Assembly: GCF_016741875.1 (NCBI RefSeq)
Contig: NZ_JAERRF010000015.1
Coordinates: 1-64,000, forward strand
DNA from: Streptomyces coffeae
GTDB lineage: Bacteria; Actinomycetota; Actinomycetes; Streptomycetales; Streptomycetaceae
Reading direction: 5' to 3'
DNA: 64,000 nucleotides
Shown: piece after piece, positions 34,629 to 44,800 of the stretch
How the letters are laid out: the number at the start of each line of letters is the position of its first letter
How positions within the stretch are numbered: position 1 is the stretch's first letter
Position numbers and translations under genes: made by a program
The notes under the pieces: generated by a model
Seen by the model: the letters and a program-made list of their open reading frames with translations, nothing else
What the model was told of the DNA's origin: nothing
Database searches by the model: none

Positions 34629-34657
34629 AGCGGCTGAAGCGGGTGAGCGACCGATGA
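34625..34657 (+). other. Ten-codon minicistron bridging two operon genes
   Basis: GTG at 34625 overlaps the TGA of the large Fn3-like gene, reads VKRLKRVSDR and ends in a TGA that overlaps the ATG (34654) of the next gene. The double overlap would pass ribosomes from one gene to the next. It may simply be a spacer that happens to be open. Confidence 0.25.
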
Positions 34658-35796
34658 GGTTCAGGGGCAGCGGGACCGGGGGACGCCGCTGGGTGTGTCC
34701 GCACTGCTTCCGGCGCCTGGGCCGCGACGGCTTCGGCTTCGTCTGCGCGACGGGCGGCCGGGAGTGCGCCGACGACAAGCGGCTGGCCGCGGCGAATCCG
34801 CTGGACCGCCGCGCGACCTGCGGCACCTGCGGACATCTCACCACCCGACGCCGGTGCCACGCCTGCGGCGACCGGCTGCCGGAGGGCTATCTGGAGTCGC
34901 CCGGACGGATCGTGGCCCTCGCCGGGCCGGTCAGCTCCGGCAAGAGCACGTATATCGCGGTGCTGGTGCACGAGTTGCTGCACCGCCTCGGCGATGAGCT
35001 GCGCACCTCGCTGGTGCCGTGCGACGACCGCACCACCGACGACTACCGGGAGCGCTACGAGCGCCATCTGTACGACGCCCACCGGACCGTGCCCAAGACC
35101 CAGGAGCGGGACGGCGGCCGCCCCCTGGTGTACCGGCTCGGCCGCACTCGCCGCGGCGCGTTCGGCACCAGCCGGGACACCTCGCTCACCCTGGTCTTCC
35201 TGGACACCGCGGGGGAACACTTCGGCTCCCGCGACCGGATGGAGACCCAGCTGCGCTATCTCGCCGAGGCGGACGCGGTGGTGGTGCTGGTCGACCCACA
35301 GGACCTGGCCGGGTCCGGGACGCCCGGCTCGGCCACGGGCGGCGCGGTCCGCACCGCCGAGCAGACCGCCGGACCGTCGGCGGACGTGCTCACCCGGGTG
35401 CTGCGCCACCTCGGCGAGGTGCACGGCCCCGGTGGCGGGCGGAAGGTGCCGATCCCGGTCGCGGTGGCGCTGACCAAGCTGGATCTGCTCTGGTCCGAGC
35501 TGCCCGACAACTCCCCGCTGCACCGCACCCGTACCCCCGGCCCGGTCTTCGACGCGGACGACCGCGCCGCCGTGCACACCGAGCTGCGGGCGCTGCTGGC
35601 CGGGTGGCGGGAGAGCCAGCTCGACCTGCGTCTTGACCAGTCCTGCGCCGACTACCAGCTGTTCGCCATGTCGATGCTCGGCTCCGCACCGCGCGGGGCC
35701 GATCTGGGACTCGGCGGGGTGCGGCCGCACCGGGTGGAGGATCCGCTGATGTGGCTGCTGCACCGGTTCGCCATGCTCGACCGGGGAAAGGTGTGA
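34654..35796 (+). CDS. Zinc-ribbon GTPase of the double-GTPase (DO-GTPase2-like) family
   Basis: 380 residues. An N-terminal cluster of zinc-binding pairs (CPHCF, CADDK region, CGTCGH, CHACGDRLP; residues 8-80) precedes a GTPase domain. The domain has an intact P-loop AGPVSSGKSTYIAVL, DTAGEHFG (G3), VVVLVDPQDL and a TKLD motif in ALTKLDLLW (G4). This matches the DO-GTPase2 family described computationally in GTPase-associated conflict systems. Its partners are the GAP1-type protein seven bases downstream and the degenerate GTPase after it. Confidence 0.8.
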   Translation: MRFRGSGTGGRRWVCPHCFRRLGRDGFGFVCATGGRECADDKRLAAANPLDRRATCGTCGHLTTRRRCHACGDRLPEGYLESPGRIVALAGPVSSGKSTYIAVLVHELLHRLGDELRTSLVPCDDRTTDDYRERYERHLYDAHRTVPKTQERDGGRPLVYRLGRTRRGAFGTSRDTSLTLVFLDTAGEHFGSRDRMETQLRYLAEADAVVVLVDPQDLAGSGTPGSATGGAVRTAEQTAGPSADVLTRVLRHLGEVHGPGGGRKVPIPVAVALTKLDLLWSELPDNSPLHRTRTPGPVFDADDRAAVHTELRALLAGWRESQLDLRLDQSCADYQLFAMSMLGSAPRGADLGLGGVRPHRVEDPLMWLLHRFAMLDRGKV

Positions 35797-35802
35797 GACG
35801 CC

Positions 35803-37653
35803 GTGGCCGGACAGGCGCACTACTCCTCCGCCCCTCCCGGTGCCGGTGACCGGCAGGGAGGTTTCCGCTTCACCGCGGTGTCCGCGGACCTCTCCCGGGC
35901 CACGCTGGAGGGCCTGCGCCCGCTCATGGCGTACACCCCACCGCCGGGCGCGGTGGCCGAACCGGCCTCCCACCCCGTGGCGTTTGCGTACGACCGGCTC
36001 GGTGAGACCCGCGCGGTGACCCGCATCCGCAGTGTCGGCCAGGACTACACGGGCCGCTGGGGCAACTACTTCTGCCACTCCGTCCTCGCCACGCCCGAGG
36101 AGCTGACCGGGCTGCGCCCGGTGGAGCTGTGGGGCGCCCCGCTGTGGGCCGAGGCCCCGGCCGCCGACGACGGCCGCCCGCTGCCGGGCATCGGTGAACT
36201 GCCCCTGGGCAGTACGGTCGGCCCCGACCGGGTCCGGCGGCTGCTCCACGGGACCGGCGCGGCGGGCGGGCGGCTGCTGGAACGCCTCCTCGCGGCGGTG
36301 CTGAGCGCCCTGGAGCGGACACCGTCGGACGCCGAGGCGGACGCACCCGGGCCGGTGGTGCTGGTCTCCTCCTCCGGCGACCGCGTACTGGACTGGCTCA
36401 CCGCCGTCTCCTACGCCCTCCCGGCCCCGCTGGCCGCCGAGTTGACGTTCATCACCTACACCGACCGGCCGTACGACGACCACCGGCTGCTGGTGGGCAC
36501 CGTCCCGGAGGTGTGGGAGCGCTGCGGCGGTGAGCGTTGTGGCGGCGAGCACGGTGTCTTCCACCTCGATCCGCCACTGACGGATGGCCCTGTCTCCGGG
36601 GACACATCGCACGGTACGGCCGCCGGGCTGCTCGCCCGCGCCTGGGCGGAGGACGACCTCGATGTGTTCGACACCGTCGCCGACCTCTGGTCCGCGGCGC
36701 CCGCGGACCGGGCTTCCCGGCTCACCACGGTGTGCGCCCTGGTGGCGCTCGCCCGCGGCACCTGGGACGCGGCGCGCGCCCCACGGCCGGAGCGGGACGC
36801 GCTCGACGCACTGCTCGGCTCCTTCGCGGAGCACCCCGACCGCTTACCGCCGGAGGTGCACCGGTCCCTGGCGTCCGGTCCGGCCGGTCTGGACGCGCCG
36901 CTCGCCGCCCGGCTGCTCACCGTCTCCCCCGCCTTCCGGGACACCGCCCGCCACACCCTCGAACAGGCCCTGCTGACCGGTGCGTTCCCGGAAACGGCTC
37001 CGATTCCGGCAGCGGACGGCGCGGTGTCCGCGCTCGTACGCTTCGTGGACGGTGTGATACGGCTGCGGCTGGCCGAGGCGGACGTCGCACCGGAGGCCGT
37101 ACGGGACGGCGCGGAGCAGTGGCTGACGGCCCGCCCCGAGCCGTTCGGCGACGCCCTCGCCGCACTGCTGCCGCCGGATCCCCGGCCCGCACAGCCGCCG
37201 ACGGTGCCGCCCCGCCCGGCGGCACCACCGGGCGCCACCCTCGCCGACGCCTACCGCAGGGCGGTACTGGCCGGGGTGCTGCGGGCGTTGGAGGGCTCCA
37301 CGGCGCTGCGGGAAGCGGCCCTCAGCCCCGAGGTGTGCGCGGCGCTGACCCGGCGCCCGCCCGATCCCCTGGGGATGGCCGAGGGCGGCGAGCCATGGGC
37401 GCAGGCGCCACGCACCGCGGTACGGGTGTGGCGGACGGGGACCGGGGCGCACCCCGCGCGGCGGCATGAGGCCGCGCTGCGGGTGCTGCGGCTGTACAAA
37501 CAGGGGCTGCTCGGCGAGGAGGAGACCTGCGCGGCCGTCCGCGAACTGGCCGTCCCCGCACCCGCGGAACCGCCGCCCGAGCCCGTGGAGCCACCTGAGG
37601 ACAGCTCCCCCGGACGTCTGCTGCGGCGTGTGCTGTGGCGGAGCGAGGGGTGA
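35803..37653 (+). CDS. GTPase-associated protein 1 (GAP1-N2-like)
   Basis: 616 residues. The N-terminal region (HYSSAPPG..GGFRFTAVSADL, RSVGQDYTGRWGNYFCHSVLA, PVELWGAPLW) matches the GAP1-N2 type found next to DO-GTPases. Central and C-terminal parts are helical, and a Pro-rich linker lies around 470-490. It has no known catalytic motif and may act as an effector-binding or GTPase-regulating subunit. GTG start. Leu348 is TTA (36844-36846). The C-terminus ends four bases before the next GTG. Confidence 0.78.
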   Translation: MAGQAHYSSAPPGAGDRQGGFRFTAVSADLSRATLEGLRPLMAYTPPPGAVAEPASHPVAFAYDRLGETRAVTRIRSVGQDYTGRWGNYFCHSVLATPEELTGLRPVELWGAPLWAEAPAADDGRPLPGIGELPLGSTVGPDRVRRLLHGTGAAGGRLLERLLAAVLSALERTPSDAEADAPGPVVLVSSSGDRVLDWLTAVSYALPAPLAAELTFITYTDRPYDDHRLLVGTVPEVWERCGGERCGGEHGVFHLDPPLTDGPVSGDTSHGTAAGLLARAWAEDDLDVFDTVADLWSAAPADRASRLTTVCALVALARGTWDAARAPRPERDALDALLGSFAEHPDRLPPEVHRSLASGPAGLDAPLAARLLTVSPAFRDTARHTLEQALLTGAFPETAPIPAADGAVSALVRFVDGVIRLRLAEADVAPEAVRDGAEQWLTARPEPFGDALAALLPPDPRPAQPPTVPPRPAAPPGATLADAYRRAVLAGVLRALEGSTALREAALSPEVCAALTRRPPDPLGMAEGGEPWAQAPRTAVRVWRTGTGAHPARRHEAALRVLRLYKQGLLGEEETCAAVRELAVPAPAEPPPEPVEPPEDSSPGRLLRRVLWRSEG

Positions 37654-37657
37654 GCCG

Positions 37658-40444
37658 GTGCCGCTGTTCCTCCTGCCCGTGCAGGCCATCGCGGTGGCCG
37701 GGGTGCTGTTCCTCAATCTGCCCGCGCTGTTCCTGCTCCTGCTGGGGCGTCATCTGGTGCTCCTGTGGGGGACGCTGGGGCGCCCGGTGTACGGGCGGAC
37801 CGGCGGGCTGTTCGCCATCGGGGTGCCCTTCCGACGGCTCTCCCTGACCGGTTCACGAGTGCTGCCCGCCGCCCGCTCCGCGCAAGCGCCGAGTACCCAC
37901 CGCCCCGGTGGCGACGCGGACGAGCCCGCGTACCGGGCGTATCTCCACGGCCCGGCCCCTCGCGATCTTCTACGGCTGTACCGGGCCACCTGGGAGGACT
38001 GGCGGAAGGTGCTCCCGGCGGCCCGTGCGGGCGCCCGGACGACGTACGTCAGGACCGAGGGCGAGCCCGACCGGACCCGCACGGCCTGGGTCGGGCTCGG
38101 CTACCCGGTCTTTCTGCTCGGCATCCCGCCGGTCGTGCTGATCGCCGCCGTGCTGTGTCTGCCGGCGGCGGTGGTCCAGTTCGTGGTGTGGGCGGTGGCG
38201 TCCGTCCTCCGGACGGTGCTGTGGTGGGCGCCCCTCGCGGCCGTGGACCGGATCGGACGGTGGTGGCGCGACCGGGGCGCGGTGTGCCCGCATCTGGAGT
38301 GCGGACGGCGGGTGGCGCTGCCGGTGCACCGCTGTCCGGCCTGCGGCGCGGGCCATCGGCGGCTGGTGCCGAACCGGTACGGGGCGCTGCGCCATGTGTG
38401 CCGCTGCGGGGCCCGGCTGCCCGCCTCGCCGGTGTTCGGGGCGCGCCGGCTGGAGACGTCCTGTCCGTCCTGCGCCCGGCCGCTGCCGCGCCGCTCGGGT
38501 CGGGACCGGGCGCGGACGCGGACCGTGGTGCTGGCCGGAGGCCCCGACTCCGGTCAGAGCGTGGTGCGTTACCGTGCGCTGGCGCAGACCCGGGAGCGGG
38601 TGGAGGCGCTCGGCGGCGTCCTGCGCCCCGACCCGGTCGCGACCCACGCCACCACGCTGACCGGGCTGCGCGGGGCCAACGCTCCGCTGGTCGTCTACGA
38701 TCCGCCCGGCTCGGCGTTCACCCGCCAGGAGTCGGTGGACACGCTGGAGTGTCTGCGGCGCGCCGACGGACTGGTCCTCGTGGTCGACGCGCTGGCGCTG
38801 CCGTCGGTACGGCGTTCGCTGGGCGAGGGGGAGCGGGAGGCCGTCGGCAGGGTGCCGGTCTCACCGCAGGACCCTTCGCACACCGTGGAACGTGTGCTGC
38901 ATGTCGTCGCCGCGCTCCCGGCCCGGCGGCGGCCCCGGCGGATCGCCGTGGTGCTGACGAAGTCCCAGGCGGTGCGGCGGACCCGGATCGGCACCGATCT
39001 GCCGGAGGCGGCGGGGCCGGGCGATGCGGTCCGCGGCTGGCTGGAGCGTTCGGGCGGCGGCAATCTGGTGCGTACGGTCGAGCGGTTCGGTGGCCGGGTC
39101 CGGTATCGGACCGATGGCGACCCAACGGCGGAGAGCTCCGACGACGCCGCCGCGACCCCACTGGGCGAACTGCTGCTGTGGGCCGCCGGGATACGGGTCG
39201 CGCGCCGCCGCCTTCCCCGCCCCGCCGTTCGCCGTCGCCGTACCGCCGCCGAGCGGCTGGCGCTGCGGGAGCGGCGGGCGCGTGCGGCGGAGTGGCGGTG
39301 GCGGCGGATCCGGTACGCCGTGCCCGGGGCCGTACGACGGCCGCTGGCGGCGTTGCTGGCCGCCGGTGAGCGGCGCGGCAGGACGCGCCGCACCCTCCTC
39401 GAGAGCGCCCGCCACTCCGCCCGGCGGCGGGCCGACGGCTGGGTGCCCGGGGGGCGCGAGGGCGCGGCGGCCGGGGGCACGCGGACGGCGCGCGGCGGGC
39501 TGGTGACGGCGCATCTGGCGGGGCTGCTGGCGTTGCCACTGGCGCTGTCGCTGCTGGTGGCGGGGGCGCTGCCGCCGACGTGGTGCTTCGGGCTGCCGGA
39601 GGAGTACGACGCCTGGCGGCATCCTCTGACGGATTCGGTCCATGATGTCGACCTGGCCGCGTACACCCCGGGCGCGGACTGGCCCCGGGCGCTGGCGACC
39701 TACTCCGCCCCGGGCACCTCCCCGGCGATGGCGCGGGACGGTCACGACGGGGATGTGTGGTCGACCAAGGGCAGTCCCAACGCCGAGGACCAGTGGGTGC
39801 TGCACTTCGGAACGCCGGTGCGGATCAGCCGCGTTGACGAGGAGTGGCGGAACACCGGCCCGGTCAGCCTGGTCGACTACCGCGTCGGGACGCGCTGGGT
39901 CAGTCCGCCGCGCGGCAGCCGGCGGTTCGATCTGGACGATGACCATCCGGGCCGGCTCAACAAGCTGTCGATGGTTCTGAAACGTCCGGTCGAGGTGACG
40001 GCGGTGCGGGTGTGGGTGCTGCATCCGCGCCGCGGCGGCAACGACCGGCTGCGGACGGTGCGGGTGTGGGGGCCGTCGTCGTCGATCGTCCGGCTGCGCC
40101 CGTCGTCCGACGGTGAGCGGCTGCGCGTGGAGAACGCCGCGGCCCGCGAACTGGCCGTGGACGTCCGCCCTCCCGTGCTGCCCACCGGCTGGCGGGCGGT
40201 TCCGGTGGGCCGTGCGCCGCGCGAGGTCGGGCCGCACGGCACGGTCGGCGCCCGCTGGACGATCGAGCCGCCCGAGAACGGGGCGGTGGCGCGGCGGGGC
40301 GGTCCGGTGGCATACGCCGTGCGGATCACGGAGGACGGCCGCACCGTGACCGCCTGGTGCCGCGGGGTGCTGACGGCGGCGGGGAAGAAGAACCCGGCGA
40401 AGGACGCGGATGCGAGGTATCGGGTGGTGCCAACGACATGTTGA
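37658..40444 (+). CDS. Membrane-anchored degenerate GTPase with zinc ribbons and discoidin-like C-terminal domain
   Basis: 928 residues. Two hydrophobic blocks (about 4-35 and 148-195) lead into zinc-ribbon pairs (CPHLECG, CPACG, CRCG, CPSCARPL; about 208-285) and a GTPase-like domain. Its P-loop reads AGGPDSGQS, with Gln for the essential Lys; G3 is DPPG and G4 is TKSQ, so GTP hydrolysis is unlikely. A further transmembrane helix (about 618-642) places the last about 280 residues outside the membrane. That part contains an F5/8-type-C (discoidin) sandwich (ARDGHDGDVWSTKG, VLHFGTPVRISRVD). This suggests a transmembrane sensor paired with the active GTPase. Confidence 0.75.
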   Translation: MPLFLLPVQAIAVAGVLFLNLPALFLLLLGRHLVLLWGTLGRPVYGRTGGLFAIGVPFRRLSLTGSRVLPAARSAQAPSTHRPGGDADEPAYRAYLHGPAPRDLLRLYRATWEDWRKVLPAARAGARTTYVRTEGEPDRTRTAWVGLGYPVFLLGIPPVVLIAAVLCLPAAVVQFVVWAVASVLRTVLWWAPLAAVDRIGRWWRDRGAVCPHLECGRRVALPVHRCPACGAGHRRLVPNRYGALRHVCRCGARLPASPVFGARRLETSCPSCARPLPRRSGRDRARTRTVVLAGGPDSGQSVVRYRALAQTRERVEALGGVLRPDPVATHATTLTGLRGANAPLVVYDPPGSAFTRQESVDTLECLRRADGLVLVVDALALPSVRRSLGEGEREAVGRVPVSPQDPSHTVERVLHVVAALPARRRPRRIAVVLTKSQAVRRTRIGTDLPEAAGPGDAVRGWLERSGGGNLVRTVERFGGRVRYRTDGDPTAESSDDAAATPLGELLLWAAGIRVARRRLPRPAVRRRRTAAERLALRERRARAAEWRWRRIRYAVPGAVRRPLAALLAAGERRGRTRRTLLESARHSARRRADGWVPGGREGAAAGGTRTARGGLVTAHLAGLLALPLALSLLVAGALPPTWCFGLPEEYDAWRHPLTDSVHDVDLAAYTPGADWPRALATYSAPGTSPAMARDGHDGDVWSTKGSPNAEDQWVLHFGTPVRISRVDEEWRNTGPVSLVDYRVGTRWVSPPRGSRRFDLDDDHPGRLNKLSMVLKRPVEVTAVRVWVLHPRRGGNDRLRTVRVWGPSSSIVRLRPSSDGERLRVENAAARELAVDVRPPVLPTGWRAVPVGRAPREVGPHGTVGARWTIEPPENGAVARRGGPVAYAVRITEDGRTVTAWCRGVLTAAGKKNPAKDADARYRVVPTTC

Positions 40445-40475
40445 TCACGGTGAGTTCACGCATAGGATCGCCTCC

Positions 40476-40895
40476 GTGACGAGCGAACCCGAACGTTGCG
40501 AGCCTTCCGAACGGTCCCGGCGGTCCGAGCGCTCCGAGCGGCAGGCGCTGGCCGCGCTCTGCGCGGCGCTGCCCCGGCTCCGGGCCATGCTGCGAGGCCC
40601 GGCCTCGCGGGCCCGGCGGGCGGCGGTGGAACAGGTGGTGCTGGCGGCGCGGCGTGGTGAGCCGGTCGGCGAACTCCTGGCCGGGCTGGGCATGGACAGC
40701 ACCGCGCCGCTGCCGGCGGGCCCGTCCCGCACCACACTGCCGACGCCCGTGGAGGAGGACCGGCCCGCACAGGTGACCGGCGTGTACCTGTGCCCGCTGG
40801 GCACCTGCCCGCGCGCGGAGGAACGTACGGCCTCCTCGGGGCTGCCCGCGTGCGGTATCCATGACCAGGCCCTGCGCTTCGTCGCCGACCGGTGA
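40476..40895 (+). CDS. Small cysteine-rich protein of the GTPase/CHAT operon
   Basis: 139 residues of unknown family. The N-half is Ser/Glu/Arg-rich then helical (RQALAALCAALPRLRAMLRG..ARRAAVEQVVLAARRG). The C-half has a compact C-x4-C...C-x2-H pattern (YLCPLGTCPRAEER..LPACGIHD) that could bind zinc. GTG 40476 follows AGGA; the frame extends upstream but overlaps the previous gene. Position in the operon suggests an adaptor between GTPases and the CHAT protease. Confidence 0.6.
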   Translation: MTSEPERCEPSERSRRSERSERQALAALCAALPRLRAMLRGPASRARRAAVEQVVLAARRGEPVGELLAGLGMDSTAPLPAGPSRTTLPTPVEEDRPAQVTGVYLCPLGTCPRAEERTASSGLPACGIHDQALRFVADR

Positions 40896-40904
40896 GCGCG
40901 CGCC

Positions 40905-41798
40905 ATGGTGAGCGGGTTCCTCTCCGAGTTCGGCCGGAAGGTCGCGGAGCGCTGGGCGACCCAGGTGATCCTGCCGGGGCTGTTGTTCACCTCCGCCCTG
41001 GCGGTGGCGTCGGCGCTGGGCCAGCGGCGGTGGTCGGACACCGGGCTGCTGTGGCGCACGCTCGGCGAGTTCGCGGCGGTGGGCGGGGCGAACCAGCAGG
41101 CCGCGGGGTCGGCGCGGACCGTGATGCTGGTGATCGGGGTGGTGGCGGTGTCGGTGGCGGTCGCGCTGGTGGCGCGGGCGCTGGGCGGGCCGGTGGCGTC
41201 GCTGCTGTCCGGGCGCTGGCCGTTCTTCGTACGCCCGCTGGCCCGGCGGCTGACGGCCCGGCGCATCGCGGCCTGGCGGCGGCACGACGCGGCGTACGAG
41301 GCGGCCCGGGAGGCGGGTGAGGACGCGCACCGGCTGGGTGAACTGGCCGCGCTGCGCAACGCGGTGGCGCTCACCGAGCCCCGTCGGCCCACCTGGACCG
41401 GGGACCGGCTGGCGGCTCCGGCCACCCGGGTGCGGGACCAGTACGCGCTGGATCTGACCGCCGCCTGGCCCCGGCTGTGGTTACTGCTGCCGGACACCAC
41501 CCGGCAGCCGCTGACCGACAGCAGACAGGGCTTCGACGAGGCGGGCGCGCTGGGCGGCTGGGCGGTGCTGTACGGGGCGCTGGGGGTGCTGTGGTGGCCG
41601 TCCGCGGTGGTGGGCCTGGGCGCGGCGGTGGTCTGCCGGCGGCGGGCGCGGGAGACGGCCGAGGCATACGCGGAGCTGGTGGAGGCCGCGGTGGATGTGC
41701 ATCTGGACGAACTGCTGGACCGGTTCGACGAGGAGCTCCGGCCGATCCGGCCGGGCCGCGGGGCGGCGGTCACCGAGCGGTTCCGCAAGGGCATATGA
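40905..41798 (+). CDS. Multi-pass membrane protein of the GTPase/CHAT operon
   Basis: 297 residues with hydrophobic segments near 20-40, 75-100 and 220-245, basic loops and a coiled C-terminus (AEAYAELVEAAVDVHLDELLDRFDEEL). No family is recognised with confidence. Leu193 is a TTA codon (41481-41483), the third in this operon. A membrane target or pore activated by the system is possible; this is inference. Confidence 0.65.
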   Translation: MVSGFLSEFGRKVAERWATQVILPGLLFTSALAVASALGQRRWSDTGLLWRTLGEFAAVGGANQQAAGSARTVMLVIGVVAVSVAVALVARALGGPVASLLSGRWPFFVRPLARRLTARRIAAWRRHDAAYEAAREAGEDAHRLGELAALRNAVALTEPRRPTWTGDRLAAPATRVRDQYALDLTAAWPRLWLLLPDTTRQPLTDSRQGFDEAGALGGWAVLYGALGVLWWPSAVVGLGAAVVCRRRARETAEAYAELVEAAVDVHLDELLDRFDEELRPIRPGRGAAVTERFRKGI

Positions 41799-41848
41799 AC
41801 CACGGGTGTTCCGGACCGCGGCGGCCCGCGGCCGTCGAAGGGGGAACG

Positions 41849-44800
41849 ATGCGTGACCGGCTTCTCGCCGCCGTGCAGTCCCGGCTGGACTTGGCGGTCC
41901 GTAGCGGCGATCTCTCGGGGGCGCACGCACCGCAGGCCGGGGAGGAGGCCGACGCACTGCTGGCGTTCCTGGCCACCCCGCGGGGTGTGGACGCGCAGGT
42001 GCTGTACACGGCGGGGCTGTTGCACTGGTTCCGCTCCGCCCTGCCCGAGGAGGAGGGCCGGGAGTCCTGGGCGCTGGCGGTGGTTCTGCTGATGCCGTTC
42101 TACATGAGCCAGGTGGAGGCGCTCCCGGACGCGGTGCGCGCCTCGTTCACCCGGGGACTCTCCCCATCGGTGCGGCCCGCCGGGCAAGAGCTGGTCCGTG
42201 CGCATGCGGAGGCCATGGGCAATCTGGGCATGCTGCTGGTGATGCGGCTGGTGCGGCAGCGTGAGCGGCAGGCCGGGCGGGTGGGGGCACGGCTGCTGCG
42301 GGACGCGGAGCGGGCGCTGCCGCCGGGCCATCCGTCCCGTCCCCTGGTGCTGTGCAACCTCGGCTACGCGCTGGTGCTGAACGACCTGCTGGCGCACCAG
42401 GGCGAGGATCCGCCCCCGATGCCGGAGCTGGAGACGGCGATCGCGCTGCTGCGCGAGGCGTTCGCCACCACTCCGCGCGCCCACCTCAACCACGCGCGCT
42501 GCGCCAACGGGCTGGCCCTGGCCCTGCGTTGCCAGGCGATGCTGACCCGGGACCGGCCGCTGCTGGGCGAGTCGGTCGAGCTGCTGCGGACGGCGGTGGC
42601 CACCGCCACCGAGGTGGACGAGAACCTTCCGCAGATGCACGCGGACCTCGGGGCCGGACTGCTGATGTGGGCGGAGTCCGGGGCGGAGCGCCCCGGCGAT
42701 GTGGACACGGCCCTCCTCGACGAGGCCATCGCACAGCTGGAGCAGGCGGTGGCCGGACTGCCGGACGGCAGCGAGGAACAGGCCCGTGCGATGGAGGGGT
42801 TCATGCGGGCGACCATGCTGCGCGCCCCCAGCCGGGTCTGGGAGAAGCACGATCCGCAGACCCGGAAGCATCTGGAGGTGATGGACGGCCTTGTCTCGTC
42901 GATGGTCCCCCGCCAAGGTTCCGACGGCGCCGAGGACTCCGGCAACAGCCGCCATCCGATGGCGGTCGTCGCCAAGCTGCTGGGCATGGTGTCCGGCGGT
43001 GGCGACAGCCGCAGCGCACAGCTGATGGACTTCGCGACGACCCTGATGCGCTACCCCGACGAGGCGGGGATGGCGGAGGTGCACATCAAGGCGATGGAGA
43101 CGCTGGAGGCGCAGTTCAGCCATCTGCCCCCGGGCGAGCGCGAGGAGGCGCTGCGGGAGTATCTGGAGGGGGCCGAGGAGACCCCGTCGCCGGCCTTCGG
43201 GCCCGCGGACACCACCGATCTCGACGCGCTGCTGGAGATCCATGAGCGGGTGCTGCGGGAGGTGCCGGAGGACCACCGGGACCGGGTCCTGCTGGCGTTC
43301 AGCCGCCACGCGCTGCTGCTGGTACGGCACCAGTACGGCGGCGAGGAGATGTCGCGTGACGCTTGGGTGGCGGGGCTGGCCGAGCTGGCGCCGATGATGA
43401 CGGAGGCGGAGGGCGGGCTCCCGGCGATGATGGCCCGGATGGGTCTGGATCCCGACCACATGGAGTCGTTCGTGATGCTGGCCTACGCCCAGCAGTCGCC
43501 CTTCGAGGCGCTGGCCCGCACCGGGGACGCCATCCGGCAGGGACGGCGGCGGCTGGCCACCCTGCCGGTGGACGACCCGGCGTACGCGCAGGCCCAGAAG
43601 GCCCTGGCCCATGCGCTGTTCGACCACTATCAGCTCGACCACGACGAGACGGTCTACCAGGAGGCGTCCGAGCTGGCTCGCCGGGTGCTGGACACCCTGC
43701 CCGCCGCCGATCCGTATCTGCCGTTCCTGCTGATGCCATGGGGCTCCGCGGTGTCCAGCCGGTTGCAGCACAGCGCGCTCACCCAGGGGGCTCGGGCGGC
43801 GGAGGGCGATCAGCCGAGCAGCGGTGTCGCCCGGCTGGCCTCCAACTCCGCTGCCGACGCCCTGGGTTACCGGGACGCGCCCGGCGCCCTGGAGGCGCTG
43901 GAGGACGGCCGGGCCCACCTGCTGTCCAATGCGCTCAACGCCCGGCGGGAGCTGGACCACTTGCGCCGGACCGACGCCGCTCTCGCCGCACGCCTGGTGG
44001 AGCTGCGCGAGCGGGTGCAGGCCCTCCAGGCACGGGGGGCCTACGGGCGGCTGCCGCGCCAGGAGGACATGGCCGAGTACCGGGATCTCGCCGGGCAGTG
44101 GAAGGAGTTGATGGACCGGTTGCTGGAGCTGCCCGGTTTCGAGCGCTTTCTGCTGCCGCTGCCGCTGGGGCTGCCGGATCTGCTCCCGGCCGCCGCCGAG
44201 GGTCCGGTGGTCAGTGTGAACGTCAACCCGCGCCGCTGTGATGCCCTGGTGCTGCGCCCGGACGGGCTGGTGCCGGTCGCGCTGCCCGAGCTGCGCGCCG
44301 GGGAGCTGATCGAGCAGGCGGACGCGTTCCACGAGGCGATCGCGGTGCTCACGCACGGCGGGGACGGGCTGCTGACCGGCCAGGCTCGGCAGGTGGTCGG
44401 GGAGACACTGGGCTGGCTGTGGGACGTCCTGGCCGAACCCGTGCTGGACGCCCTGGGGTTGACCGGCCCCCCGCCACCGGGCGGGCCCTGGCCCCGGCTG
44501 TGGTGGTCGCCGACCGGACCGCTCAACTCCCTGCCGCTGCACGCCGCGGGCCATCACAGCCGGCCCGGGGACTCGGTGCTGGACCGGGCGGTCTCGTCGT
44601 ACACCCCGACCCTGCGCGCCCTGCTGCACAGCCGTGCCCAGGCGGTGGCGGCGCGGCGCGCCACGCTGGCGGTCGCGATGCCCACGACGCCCGGCCACGC
44701 CCCGCTGCCGCGCACGGTGGACGAGGCGGGCGCCCTCACCGCGCGGATGGCGGGCGCGGTGCCGCTGGTGGGGTCCGCGGCCACCCGGGAGGCGGTGCTC

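Noticed and set aside
34351..36834. An 827-codon minus-strand frame across the GTPase and GAP1 genes
   Set aside because: Shadow frame; the plus strand carries P-loop, G3 and G4 motifs and zinc ribbons.
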